A stretch of 25,193 nucleotides of DNA from a virus: IMG/VR virus record IMGVR_UViG_3300025120_000499, positions 1 to 25,193 of that record. One strand, given 5' to 3'. A model generated the notes under the pieces. It was not told the origin of the DNA. It worked only from the letters and a program-made list of their open reading frames with translations, and did not search any database. Below, piece by piece: positions 15,447-21,929 of the stretch; positions within the stretch are counted from its first letter, which is position 1; every line of letters begins with the position of its first letter. The translations under genes and the position numbers were made by a program.

Positions 15447-16907
15447 ATGAAATGCAAGTACAAATTCAAAACAAAACCATATAAACATCAACAGACTGCG
15501 CTGGACCTTGCAGGACAACGGCAGTCTTTTGGGTTTTTTATGGAAATGGGCACAGGAAAATCAAAGGTCCTGATTGATAACATGGGTATGCTTTACAAAA
15601 CAAGGCAGATCAATTTTGCTTTGGTCATTGCCCCAAAGGGCGTGTATCGCAACTGGGTAACTAAAGAAATTCCAGAGCACATGTCGGATGATGTGCCCCA
15701 TCGCGTGATCCGTTGGGTTAGCGGTGCAAACAAAAAACAAAAAGAGGAAATGCGCTCGGTCAAAGACAAGTTTGATGGCCTGACTATCTTTGTTATGAAC
15801 GTCGAGGCGTTTTCCACGTTGAAGGGTAAACAAGCAGGAGAGTGGATGCGTTTGAAGTTTGGAGCTTCCGGTTTAATTGCTCTCGATGAAGCAACTACTA
15901 TTAAAAACCATGCAGCCAAACGCACTAAAAACTTATGTAAGATCGCCCAGGGTTTTAAATTCAAAAGGTCGCTTACTGGTTCACCTATTACAAAAAGTCC
16001 GCTCGACATTTATGCTCAAGCTGACTTTCTACAGAACGGTATTCTGGGATACGACTCGTATTACGCCTTTCAAAATCGATACGCAGTCATCGTGAAGCAA
16101 TCAATGGGAGCAAAATCCTTTAATCAAGTAATCGGTTATCGCAACATCGATGAACTAACCCAGAAGATCGATGACTTTAGTTATCGAGTGCTTAAAAAAG
16201 ACTGCCTTGATCTACCCGAAAAGCTATACACAGTTCGTTATGTAGACATGACCAACGAACAAAAGGAGATGTACGAGTCCATCCGCAAATATGCGTTAGT
16301 CATGCTTGACGACGGTGAAATGACTACGGCTCCCGCTGTGATTACGCAGCTTCTCAGGCTGCAACAAATCCTTTCAGGGCATTTGAAAACAGACGAGGGA
16401 GAGATGGTAACGTTTCCTTCAAAGCGGCTAGATACACTACGAGAGTGCCTACAAGAACATGATGGGAAGGCAATTATCTGGTCACGTTTCCGTCATGACA
16501 TCTACACCATTACCAGCATGCTGAATAAAGAGTTTGGAAGGGATAGCGCAGCCGCATACTTTGGGGATACCTCCGATAATCAACGGAACAATATCATAAA
16601 AGAGTTTCAGAAAGGATCAAAGCTACGGTTTTTCGTAGGCAACCCCGCTACCGCAGGGTACGGACTAACGTTGACCGAAGCAAACCTTGTGGTGTATTAT
16701 GCTAATGACTTCAACCTCGAAACTCGGATCCAATCAGAGGATCGGGCGCACAGAATTGGTCAGAAAAACAACGTGACATACATAGATCTGATTACGGAAA
16801 GCACCATAGACGAGAAAATAGTTCGATCATTGCAATCAAAGATAGAACTAGGTGCAAGGGTGTTAGGAGAGGAGGTGCGACAATGGCTGACTATGACCCC
16901 AAAATAA
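15447..16907 (+). CDS. SNF2-family (superfamily 2) DNA helicase/translocase
   Basis: ATP-driven DNA translocase of 486 residues. Motif I MEMGTGKSK (32-40), motif Ia VIAPKGVYRNW, motif II ALDEAT (145-150; DEAT rather than DEAH), motif III LTGSP (176-180), motif V PATAGYGLTLTEA, and motif VI QSEDRAHRIGQ (429-439), the SNF2 signature, followed by VTYIDLITESTIDEKI. Start chosen at 15447 because AAGGAGG lies just upstream; an ATG 15 codons earlier has no ribosome site and would sit in the promoter region. It is transcribed away from the replication operon. Members in other phages are thought to act in replication restart or recombination (family knowledge, not tested). The end overlaps the next gene by 25 nt. 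Confidence 0.95.
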   Translation: MKCKYKFKTKPYKHQQTALDLAGQRQSFGFFMEMGTGKSKVLIDNMGMLYKTRQINFALVIAPKGVYRNWVTKEIPEHMSDDVPHRVIRWVSGANKKQKEEMRSVKDKFDGLTIFVMNVEAFSTLKGKQAGEWMRLKFGASGLIALDEATTIKNHAAKRTKNLCKIAQGFKFKRSLTGSPITKSPLDIYAQADFLQNGILGYDSYYAFQNRYAVIVKQSMGAKSFNQVIGYRNIDELTQKIDDFSYRVLKKDCLDLPEKLYTVRYVDMTNEQKEMYESIRKYALVMLDDGEMTTAPAVITQLLRLQQILSGHLKTDEGEMVTFPSKRLDTLRECLQEHDGKAIIWSRFRHDIYTITSMLNKEFGRDSAAAYFGDTSDNQRNNIIKEFQKGSKLRFFVGNPATAGYGLTLTEANLVVYYANDFNLETRIQSEDRAHRIGQKNNVTYIDLITESTIDEKIVRSLQSKIELGARVLGEEVRQWLTMTPK

Positions 16908-17095
16908 CAAAGCTGCTTGAGAGTCGATGCAATGGACACGTCTCGGAAATGAACGCAGCGGAGGAAATCGTAAAGCTGACGGGACTGGATTTTGATGTCG
17001 CTAGAGCTTTCTCTAGGGGATGGTCGCGGATGCAGCCCAACCAAATTAGGGGATACAACAAAGACACCCGTGGAAATAGAATACCCAAGCTGTGA
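16883..17095 (+). CDS. Small protein after SNF2 gene (70 aa)
   Basis: ATG follows GGAGAGGAGG by seven bases and lies inside the last codons of the SNF2 gene, so translation is coupled. The product is a compact helical protein (HVSEMNAAEEIVKLTGLDFD) with a basic end (MQPNQIRGYNKDTRGNRIPK). No family is recognised. The basic tail would allow nucleic-acid contact, but that is speculation. A 162-nt non-coding leader follows. Confidence 0.7.
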   Translation: MADYDPKITKLLESRCNGHVSEMNAAEEIVKLTGLDFDVARAFSRGWSRMQPNQIRGYNKDTRGNRIPKL

Positions 17096-17257
17096 GTGGG
17101 CGCGTTTTGGATGTTCCGCATAAACCACAGCAGCAAGAGCAAGGAAACCTCCGTGTTGTATAACACATGTCTTTCTTCCTTGTGATCTTGTCGGCAGAAA
17201 CCACGATACGGTTAGTCCCTGTGTGATAGCACGGGGCACCTAATTTTGGAGGTGAAC
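17096..17257 (+). promoter_or_regulatory. Structured leader of the winged-helix gene
   Basis: 162 nt with no gene. Four elements can fold in a + strand RNA: CAAGGAA/TTCCTTG (17140-17146 / 17176-17182) enclosing GTGTT/AACAC (17153-17157 / 17162-17166); CCCTGTG/CACGGGG (17217-17223 / 17230-17236, one G-U pair); and CACCT/AGGTG (17237-17241 / 17250-17254), which locks part of the ribosome site GGAGGTG of the gene starting at 17258. A second anti-ribosome-site ACCTCC lies at 17147-17152. This suggests translational control or a small RNA, but no known riboswitch class was recognised. Confidence 0.4.
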
Positions 17258-17668
17258 ATGGATGATAACATAGTAGGCTTCCCACAATACAGCGACATAG
17301 ACAGGCAGTTCCTTGAGTTGGAACAGCAACAAAAGTTAATTCAAAACCAAAGAAAGCAAATCATGGAGAGAGAACAAAACAAGATGACCCCAAAACAACT
17401 GGCATCAATAGAGAACGAACATATGCGGCTGAACCTGCAACCTAACTCAGCTATAAACGGGAGGAACTACAAGAACAAAGTAGATTTACGAGCCGTGGTG
17501 TTTGACGTGTTGAAGACCCGCGAGGCTTGGACCGTATCTGACCTCGCAAAGCGCATGAAGTTGAAGGAAGGCGCAGCACATCAAATGTTAAAGGAACTTA
17601 AACGAGACGGGTATCTTACGTGCCGAACCCTTCACGACGAGTTTGTCTTTGAACACAGAAAAATATGA
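17258..17668 (+). CDS. Winged-helix DNA-binding protein with coiled-coil head (136 aa)
   Basis: Start set at ATG 17258, three bases after GGAGGTG; an in-frame TTG four codons earlier lies within the ribosome site and is unlikely. Residues 12-50 are Gln/Glu/Lys-rich and form a coiled coil (QFLELEQQQKLIQNQRKQIM). Residues 78-130 have a winged-helix pattern (RAVVFDVLKTREAWTVSDLA, then KRMKLKEGAAHQMLKELKRDG, then a beta wing ending in FVFEH), like MarR/DprA-type wHTH domains. A dimeric phage transcription regulator is the likely role. The stop overlaps a possible start of the next frame. The leader may control its translation. Confidence 0.75.
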   Translation: MDDNIVGFPQYSDIDRQFLELEQQQKLIQNQRKQIMEREQNKMTPKQLASIENEHMRLNLQPNSAINGRNYKNKVDLRAVVFDVLKTREAWTVSDLAKRMKLKEGAAHQMLKELKRDGYLTCRTLHDEFVFEHRKI

Positions 17669-17685
17669 CAAAGTGGAGCTTTAAT

Positions 17686-17853
17686 ATGATTAACCGCCAC
17701 GAATACGAGCGTGTTTGCGAGGAGAACCGTGAGTTGCGGAGAGAGTTAGATCAAATGACGCAACAGTTATTTGTTCTGTACGTTACAGGTAAAAAAAAAC
17801 TAGGAGGTAACATTGACGGGACTAGACAAAATGAAGGCGTTGGCCTTGATTGA
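17686..17853 (+). CDS. Small coiled-coil protein (55 aa)
   Basis: ATG at 17686 follows GGAG by seven bases and is preferred over ATG 17665, which overlaps the previous stop but has no ribosome site. Residues 5-35 are a charged helix (HEYERVCEENRELRRELDQM), probably a coiled coil; the rest is Gly/Lys-rich. The last 41 nt overlap the next gene. The frame may be real or may mainly carry ribosomes to the next gene. Function is unknown. Confidence 0.5.
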   Translation: MINRHEYERVCEENRELRRELDQMTQQLFVLYVTGKKKLGGNIDGTRQNEGVGLD

Positions 17854-18124
17854 GAATAAAGAAATGATCGCTAAATGCGGGGGACGTTCCTTAAATTATG
17901 GGATTGTACAAGAACACCAAAAAAGCAGCGGAAAGCCCCGCATGTCGGATATCGGAAGATCAAAACCCGCGCAAGATCTGCTGCGTTTAGCGGAGCAAGG
18001 GTTTAGTCTGGCGGAAGCCGCACGAATTACGCGCACTCCGGTAGAGGAGGTTATCTCTAAATCAAATCGGTATCAGATAACGTTTGAAGGTAGCTCAGAA
18101 GGCTATGGATACGAAAACAACTAA
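17813..18124 (+). CDS. Helix-turn-helix-like protein with TTG start (103 aa)
   Basis: A strong ribosome site AGGAGGT (17802-17808) is placed correctly for TTG at 17813 and not for the ATG at 17831, so TTG is the likely start; starting at 17831 would give 97 residues. The C-terminal half has an HTH-like pattern (AQDLLRLAEQGFSLAEAARI, then TRTPVEEVISKSNRY), consistent with a small regulator. It is the last gene of the rightward unit; a hairpin follows its stop. Confidence 0.65.
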   Translation: MTGLDKMKALALIENKEMIAKCGGRSLNYGIVQEHQKSSGKPRMSDIGRSKPAQDLLRLAEQGFSLAEAARITRTPVEEVISKSNRYQITFEGSSEGYGYENN

Positions 18125-18125
18125 G

Positions 18126-18160
18126 TAAAAACCCTCACTGTTTTAACGGTGAGGGCCTTA
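18126..18160. terminator. Bidirectional terminator between convergent units
   Basis: Arms 18132-18142 (CCCTCACTGTT) and 18145-18155 are complementary over 11 bp with one G-T. Five As (18127-18131) precede it, giving a T5 tract on the minus strand, while the + strand has only a T-poor tail (CCTTAGTTTT). It lies after the last + gene and contains the stop codon of the last minus gene, so it closes both units, more efficiently the leftward one. Confidence 0.75.
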
Positions 18161-18365
18161 GTTTTGGCCTAATAAGTTTAGAACGCATCTCAGTTTGCTG
18201 GCAATTCATGCTGGTGTTTTTGTAGTTGTTGTAAAAAACATCGTACAGTTCATCTATGCGTAACGTTTGTTCACAATGATCCCACGTTTCAAAAAGTATG
18301 TGCGACCGTATTGTTTTAGACTGCATCTCGTACTCAATTACTAACACTGTAAAAAACTCAATCAT
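18135..18365 (-). CDS. Last gene of the early operon, unknown protein (76 aa)
   Basis: ATG overlaps the previous stop by 8 nt, with AAGGA eight bases upstream. The N-terminal half is beta-rich (FFTVLVIEYEMQSKTIRSHI); the C-terminus is basic with RSKLIRPKLRPSPLK. Similar small proteins occur in other marine phages in my recollection, with no known role. The stop codon lies inside the terminator hairpin stem. Confidence 0.6.
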   Translation of the reverse strand: MIEFFTVLVIEYEMQSKTIRSHILFETWDHCEQTLRIDELYDVFYNNYKNTSMNCQQTEMRSKLIRPKLRPSPLKQ

Positions 18366-18564
18366 CGTTCGGATCCTTCAAACAATCAGCAAAATACTCA
18401 AGGTTCTTTCCGCCACAACTAATGCACAAACTGCAGGTCAATTGCTCTAAGGTGTCTACCGAAACAGGAAAATAAAACATAACCCACTGCTCCTCACAAT
18501 CTGCACACACTACCTCGCACTTGGCTCGTTTGCCCTGCGGACCCGCGCTTAATAACAAACCCAT
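18358..18564 (-). CDS. Small Cys-rich, probable zinc-ribbon protein (68 aa)
   Basis: Two CxxC knuckles, C20-x2-C23 (CADC) and C47-x2-C50 (CISCGG), with C16 and C44 nearby, fit a zinc-ribbon fold. Between them is a beta stretch (QWVMFYFPVSVDTL). Phage zinc ribbons often bind nucleic acid or host RNA polymerase, but nothing here shows the target. Four bases separate it from the preceding winged-helix gene, and it overlaps the next gene by 8 nt. Confidence 0.7.
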   Translation of the reverse strand: MGLLLSAGPQGKRAKCEVVCADCEEQWVMFYFPVSVDTLEQLTCSLCISCGGKNLEYFADCLKDPNDD

Positions 18565-18568
18565 CTAA

Positions 18569-18811
18569 TCACTTCACAACCTCCCAAACAATCTCTAATC
18601 CAGCGTAAGTCTTAGTGTCTCGGATCAATCCAGACTTATGCAAAGCAGACAAGTTAGGGCGAATAATACTTAACCTTAAACCCATGCGGTCCGATAACTG
18701 ACGGGCCGTCCCCGCTCCACGATTTAACTCGTGAAGAACTTGCTCCTTGCGAGTAAGACGCACATTCGACATCCGCTTTGCCATAATCCTATTCCATATT
18801 TTTAGAAACAT
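18569..18811 (-). CDS. Winged-helix DNA-binding protein (80 aa)
   Basis: ATG at 18811 has AAGGAG seven bases upstream; a second ATG at 18784 (MAKRMSNVRL) has a poorer site. Residues 18-75 form a wHTH (LTRKEQVLHELNRGAGTARQ, LSDRMGLRLSIIRPNLSALH, then a wing ending in GLEIVWEVV), like ArsR/MarR-type or plasmid control proteins. It overlaps the previous gene by 23 nt. Likely an early-operon regulator; the operator is unknown. Confidence 0.7.
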   Translation of the reverse strand: MFLKIWNRIMAKRMSNVRLTRKEQVLHELNRGAGTARQLSDRMGLRLSIIRPNLSALHKSGLIRDTKTYAGLEIVWEVVK

Positions 18812-18980
18812 CGTTTATCTCCTTACACGGTTCATAGTCACTGCCAAAAACTTTATTTAACATAGGCTCAAGTGTTGCCGCTATTATCTTCCGGCGATCC
18901 TTTGGCTCAATGCTTGGGTTGTCGTAAACGGATTGAATGGTTACTCCGATTGCCTCATACACCTTTATCTTCTTTTTCAT
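18789..18980 (-). CDS. Small helical protein (63 aa)
   Basis: Starts in an ATGA overlap with the previous gene. A basic head (MKKKIKVYEAIGV) is followed by a helix (EPKDRRKIIAATLEPMLNKV). No family is recognised. It is kept because of the coupling on both sides and the dense packing of the operon. Confidence 0.55.
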   Translation of the reverse strand: MKKKIKVYEAIGVTIQSVYDNPSIEPKDRRKIIAATLEPMLNKVFGSDYEPCKEINDVSKNME

Positions 18981-19183
18981 ATCGCATCCTTGGCTACCAT
19001 GACTTTCTTTCTCCTTTGTTCCTTTCCTAAAAGCCGTCGCTCCTTGCGGTTTGAGGGCGGAAGATGAACGTACAACTTCCCCCCAAGTGAACTACCGTGG
19101 TTCAAACAACTTTGAAAACCCCGAACAGCATTAGTTACCGAATTGTCCTCGGCCCAATGCCTCTTTTCAAACTTCTTAGACAT
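18977..19183 (-). CDS. Small basic protein (68 aa)
   Basis: ATG at 19183 has GGAG six bases upstream; a GTG two codons earlier has no proper site. The protein is strongly basic at both ends (MSKKFEKRHWAE; PSNRKERRLLGKEQRRKKVM), with a Gly/Ser-rich middle. The charge would suit nucleic-acid binding, but no domain is recognised. It overlaps the CxxCxGxG protein by 8 nt and the next gene by 4 nt. Confidence 0.6.
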   Translation of the reverse strand: MSKKFEKRHWAEDNSVTNAVRGFQSCLNHGSSLGGKLYVHLPPSNRKERRLLGKEQRRKKVMVAKDAI

Positions 19184-19445
19184 CCGCACACTCCATACAT
19201 ATATCTGCGTCCCGCCCCATAAATATCGTTACCGAAGCGCCACAATCACACAAACGCTCAACCATACCCTCGCCCATACACGTCTCGCATGTCTCCGTCT
19301 CAACGTCGATTACACCAACGTCGCGGGAAGGACCTCGATACCGAGGGTGCTCAACCTCAATAGTCCCATCACCCCAACAATCAGAACACGCCTCCATAAT
19401 CGGCGTCTCTTGCATCTCAATCAACATGTTTTTTATCTTGCCCAC
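19176..19445 (-). CDS. DnaJ-type zinc-finger protein with GTG start (89 aa)
   Basis: GTG at 19445 is preceded by AAGGAG at eight bases; ATG six codons later has no site. Two CxxCxGxG motifs, C20-C23 (CSDCWGDG) and C53-C56 (CETCMGEG), match the central zinc finger of DnaJ/Hsp40. More cysteines at 66, 68, 83 and 86 may form a second metal site. There is no J domain, so it is not a full co-chaperone. Such stand-alone fingers occur in phages with unknown partners. Confidence 0.75.
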   Translation of the reverse strand: MGKIKNMLIEMQETPIMEACSDCWGDGTIEVEHPRYRGPSRDVGVIDVETETCETCMGEGMVERLCDCGASVTIFMGRDADICMECADV

Positions 19446-19605
19446 GGTTCTTTCTCCTTAACTGGTTGACGCCCAAGTTATAAATCAACTCGCGCTTGAA
19501 CTCCTCAACCTGACGCAAAACAGACATGTCCTTTTGCTTGGTCGATGAAACTATGTCCCCCAAACGATAAATAACATAGTGAAGGTCTACACGATCATCA
19601 TCCAT
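19417..19605 (-). CDS. Small unknown protein (62 aa)
   Basis: ATG at 19605 has GGAGG nine bases upstream and lies within the end of the XRE gene; a TTG three codons earlier is less likely. The protein is helical and charged (VDLHYVIYRLGDIVSSTKQK; QVEEFKRELIYNLGV) with a basic tail. The last 29 nt overlap the zinc-finger gene. Function is unknown. Confidence 0.55.
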   Translation of the reverse strand: MDDDRVDLHYVIYRLGDIVSSTKQKDMSVLRQVEEFKRELIYNLGVNQLRRKNRGQDKKHVD

Positions 19606-19849
19606 CGACCTCAACCTCCATAACTTTTTGTTCCTTTAGTATTCCTACAGCCAAGCTTATCTTTGCCTGAACCTCCATAGGAACAGGCACAACGCCACGC
19701 TCATATCGAGACACTTGGTGCTGCGTCAGCCCCACAATATATCCAAAATCAGTTTGATTAAGGGCCTCGCTGTACCGATGCCCCCGCATCTTGTGCCCAA
19801 AAGTCTGAATCCAATCCGAACAAGACATCCCCAGCCTCCGTTGTCCCAT
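19598..19849 (-). CDS. XRE/Cro-CI-like helix-turn-helix protein (83 aa)
   Basis: Residues 20-70 show a Cro/CI-type HTH: a first helix, then LNQTDFGYIVGLTQHQVSRY (turn and recognition helix), then ERGVVPVPMEVQAKISLAVG. Single-domain proteins of this kind act as small repressors or Cro-like regulators (family knowledge). The start overlaps the previous stop by one base (TAATG), with GGAGG four bases upstream. The palindrome over the early promoter at 22251-22268 is a possible target, which is inference. Confidence 0.85.
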   Translation of the reverse strand: MGQRRLGMSCSDWIQTFGHKMRGHRYSEALNQTDFGYIVGLTQHQVSRYERGVVPVPMEVQAKISLAVGILKEQKVMEVEVDG

Positions 19850-20361
19850 TACGCCTCCTCCCTCAACTCAGGCTCCCACGAACGATTCGTACCATAGGCA
19901 TACTCACCCTCAAACATGCCGCCCTCGTCCTGATAAGTAGCATGAACATCAACACCTATCTCATGCAACTTGTCCCAAACAGGAGTAGGTGGACCCCATG
20001 CCGTCCAACAACTAAAATCAAAGGACGTGCTCGTGGTTGAACGTAGCGCAGACCACTGGTCCTCGTCTGGATGGGTCGGTAAAAACTCCCCATCAATCGT
20101 AACCTCACACACATCCCACTTCGTACCCCAGTTATTAACGCGCCAGTCATACCAACCGGAAACCTCGTGCCCCCGCCAGTTAGTCTTGGGCGCTTGCCAC
20201 TGCTCAATGGGCATCGGAACAACCAACTGACAAAACTGTGGACCCTTACATCGACCGCCATTGTTAGGATCATATCCGTTCTCGGTTAATCCATCCCACA
20301 AACGAGACACCAAACAATGTGGACCCTCTATAAAAACCTGCTGATAACAATGATTAGGCAT
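19849..20361 (-). CDS. YubB/DUF1281 (Api92)-like ferredoxin-fold protein (170 aa)
   Basis: Starts MPNHCYQQVFIEG, has the conserved WYDWRVNNWGTKWDV segment at about 70-84, then FDFSCWTAWGPPTPVWDKL (114-132), and ends with a YQDEGGMFEGEYAY-type stretch. These are the marks of the DUF1281/YubB family found in plasmids and phages, which has a ferredoxin-like fold and no assigned activity (family knowledge). GGAGGAG precedes the ATG. A 32-nt gap separates it from the SymE-like gene. The length is usual for the core family. Confidence 0.8.
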   Translation of the reverse strand: MPNHCYQQVFIEGPHCLVSRLWDGLTENGYDPNNGGRCKGPQFCQLVVPMPIEQWQAPKTNWRGHEVSGWYDWRVNNWGTKWDVCEVTIDGEFLPTHPDEDQWSALRSTTSTSFDFSCWTAWGPPTPVWDKLHEIGVDVHATYQDEGGMFEGEYAYGTNRSWEPELREEA

Positions 20362-20393
20362 TTACTTTCTCCTCCGTAGTTTCTTGATTGGTG

Positions 20394-20711
20394 CTATTGG
20401 TTCACACCGTAAATTCTAATAAGGGCTGAATAGTTTTTTTCCACAGGCCAAAACTCAGCAACGTAGTGGGTGAAGCCCTCAAACAGCGCGTCAAGATACT
20501 TCCCGTTTAAGTCTATAATGGGTCGCTCTGTTGTGCCTGCTATGGTGTGTTGGCCTTCACCAGCAAAAAATAAGTCCATGCGGTTATCATCGCGCATAGT
20601 ACGTGCAAACTTCACACCTCGCTGGAAACCATGTTCCAACAAGATTTTGCCCTCAATCCAAACGCGCTTGTGTCCACGATTATGTGCTACTTTGTAAGTC
20701 TTGCGGGTCAT
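20394..20711 (-). CDS. SymE-like protein coupled to methyltransferase gene (105 aa)
   Basis: Starts in an ATGA overlap with the methyltransferase-like gene. The N-terminal half (VAHNRGHKRVWIEGKILLEH, GFQRGVKFARTM) resembles the SymE/AbrB-like beta-barrel pattern (R-hydrophobic-W-hydrophobic-EG, then a hydrophobic AGF-like turn). The second half (IAGTTERPIIDLNGKYLDAL) resembles a stretch I recall at the N-terminus of phage cytosine methyltransferases. It may therefore be a detached accessory domain of the neighbouring enzyme (inference). SymE proteins are known as RNA-cleaving toxins in one case; toxicity is not implied here. Confidence 0.6.
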   Translation of the reverse strand: MTRKTYKVAHNRGHKRVWIEGKILLEHGFQRGVKFARTMRDDNRMDLFFAGEGQHTIAGTTERPIIDLNGKYLDALFEGFTHYVAEFWPVEKNYSALIRIYGVNQ

Positions 20712-21379
20712 GCTGCAACCCTTCCAAACTTAGATTGAACAACATAATCACCCCATTGATTAGCAATTGCTGCAGCTAAAGCAGGGTAGAATTTGCTTCT
20801 GATCTTCCAGCGATCAACGCTTGGCGCTGCTTTATGTACGTCATCACGCGCTGTTGTACCGTCAAGGGTTCCTGTTGGGATTAGGTTTGGTAAGTTTTGA
20901 GTCCAAAAACATGTCCGTTTCTTTACGTTGTCAGGACCGTCAATATCATCTGCAAACTGCCAAGGCTGGACGCTTTGAGCAAACGGCTTGTAGTTCCTAA
21001 TCCTTTCCTTTGCATGCTTGTGCATGACAGGGTTTTCTATGGCAATGTGCGGAATGTCAGCATTAAGAAGCTTGCTGAAAAGCTCCGCGCCCTCATCTAA
21101 TTGCTGCCACATCTCCTCAAGCGTTTTATTTGGGGGTGCCTTAGAAAGCCAGCGCACACCGCTGTTGCAAAGCCTCGTGCAAGGTGGGTGCGCAACCATG
21201 AACAAATCCCAATCGTCATACTCAAGCACGTCCAAAACATCGCTTTGAAAATGTCTGTTTGTTGGTGTGTCACTGGGCAACACATCACAAGACCATGCGT
21301 CAAATCCTGCGTTCAAAAATGCTTCGCGCACAATGCCGCTTGTCTCACATCCTACTAGCACTTTAATATCTTTTCTCAT
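20708..21379 (-). CDS. DNA cytosine-5 methyltransferase-like protein (223 aa)
   Basis: Predicted Rossmann-fold SAM-dependent enzyme. Motif I region VLVGCETSGIVREAFLNAGF (8-26), then WSCDVLPSD (29-37). A motif IV-like AHPPCTRLCNSG (63-74) has the Pro-Cys pair with C67 as possible nucleophile, and a motif VI-like IENP (114-117) replaces the usual ENV. The end, KFYPALAAAIANQWGDY, resembles motif X. At 223 residues it lacks the large target-recognition region of full C5 methyltransferases. Members are widespread in phages and mostly untested, so base modification of phage DNA is plausible but not shown. It overlaps the 48-residue gene before it and the SymE-like gene after it by 4 nt each. Confidence 0.75.
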   Translation of the reverse strand: MRKDIKVLVGCETSGIVREAFLNAGFDAWSCDVLPSDTPTNRHFQSDVLDVLEYDDWDLFMVAHPPCTRLCNSGVRWLSKAPPNKTLEEMWQQLDEGAELFSKLLNADIPHIAIENPVMHKHAKERIRNYKPFAQSVQPWQFADDIDGPDNVKKRTCFWTQNLPNLIPTGTLDGTTARDDVHKAAPSVDRWKIRSKFYPALAAAIANQWGDYVVQSKFGRVAA

Positions 21380-21522
21380 TCCGTTAGCTCCTCAACTACT
21401 AAATCACCGTAACCCCCAAACAAAAAGTGACGCCATAAATTAGCCTCAGCCTCCCGTCTCGAATTATATATCTCATCAATCACACCGTAAGCTCGGCTCT
21501 TGTCTCGAATAATATACCTCAT
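21376..21522 (-). CDS. Small unknown protein (48 aa)
   Basis: A 49-codon frame starts in an ATGA overlap with the preceding gene and ends in an ATGA overlap with the methyltransferase-like gene, filling the gap exactly. The product starts MRYIIRDKSRAYGVIDEIYN and ends GGYGDLVVEELTE; it is probably a small alpha/beta protein. GAGGAG in its last codons is the ribosome site of the methyltransferase. The exact coupling on both sides supports a real gene; no family is known. Confidence 0.65.
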   Translation of the reverse strand: MRYIIRDKSRAYGVIDEIYNSRREAEANLWRHFLFGGYGDLVVEELTE

Positions 21523-21929
21523 GCGCTGGCCCCCTTCGGATCAAACCGTAGGTGATGTTTGTCGGCCACCTTATCTAAAGACAGGACAATGTTCTCAGAC
21601 CAAGAAGAATTAATGTCGTCATGCGCCTTCTGCAAATCAGACAATAATTCTATCTGATCGGGAGTTAAATGCTCCTGACCCCATGACCACGCAACAGCAT
21701 TAGCAACTGCTGCGTCGCCGTTTATTCCACTGCCCTCAAAATGCTCCTCATAATGCTTGTCCTCAATGAACAAACCAACAGCGCACTTCTGTCCGTTGAA
21801 CTCATAGTCATCATACTCGTCATATACCGTTCCACGGTACGCACAAGCATCACCATCCGCATCAACGCACGGGCCATCCATGCCCATCAAATGAATTGCA
21901 GCCTTGTTAAATATCTCTTGTGGCTTCAT
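21519..21929 (-). CDS. Acidic phage protein of unknown function (136 aa)
   Basis: Starts in an ATGA overlap with the first gene of the operon. The N-terminus QEIFNKAAIHLMGMDGPCVD is followed by an acidic middle (YRGTVYDEYDDYEFNGQKCA), the segment VGLFIEDKHYEEHFEGSG and a helical end (ELLSDLQKAHDDI). The pattern of a helix, then CAYRG, then CAVGLFI recurs in small proteins of many phages in my recollection, without a known role. There is no signal or membrane segment. Confidence 0.75.
   Translation of the reverse strand: MKPQEIFNKAAIHLMGMDGPCVDADGDACAYRGTVYDEYDDYEFNGQKCAVGLFIEDKHYEEHFEGSGINGDAAVANAVAWSWGQEHLTPDQIELLSDLQKAHDDINSSWSENIVLSLDKVADKHHLRFDPKGASA

Noticed and set aside
17130-17236. 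Possible tRNA or tmRNA in the leader
   Set aside because: No cloverleaf, anticodon arm or T-loop could be found; only simple hairpins.
19956-20273. 105-codon minus strand frame inside the DUF1281-like gene
   Set aside because: Same strand but another frame of a recognised family; no start signals.
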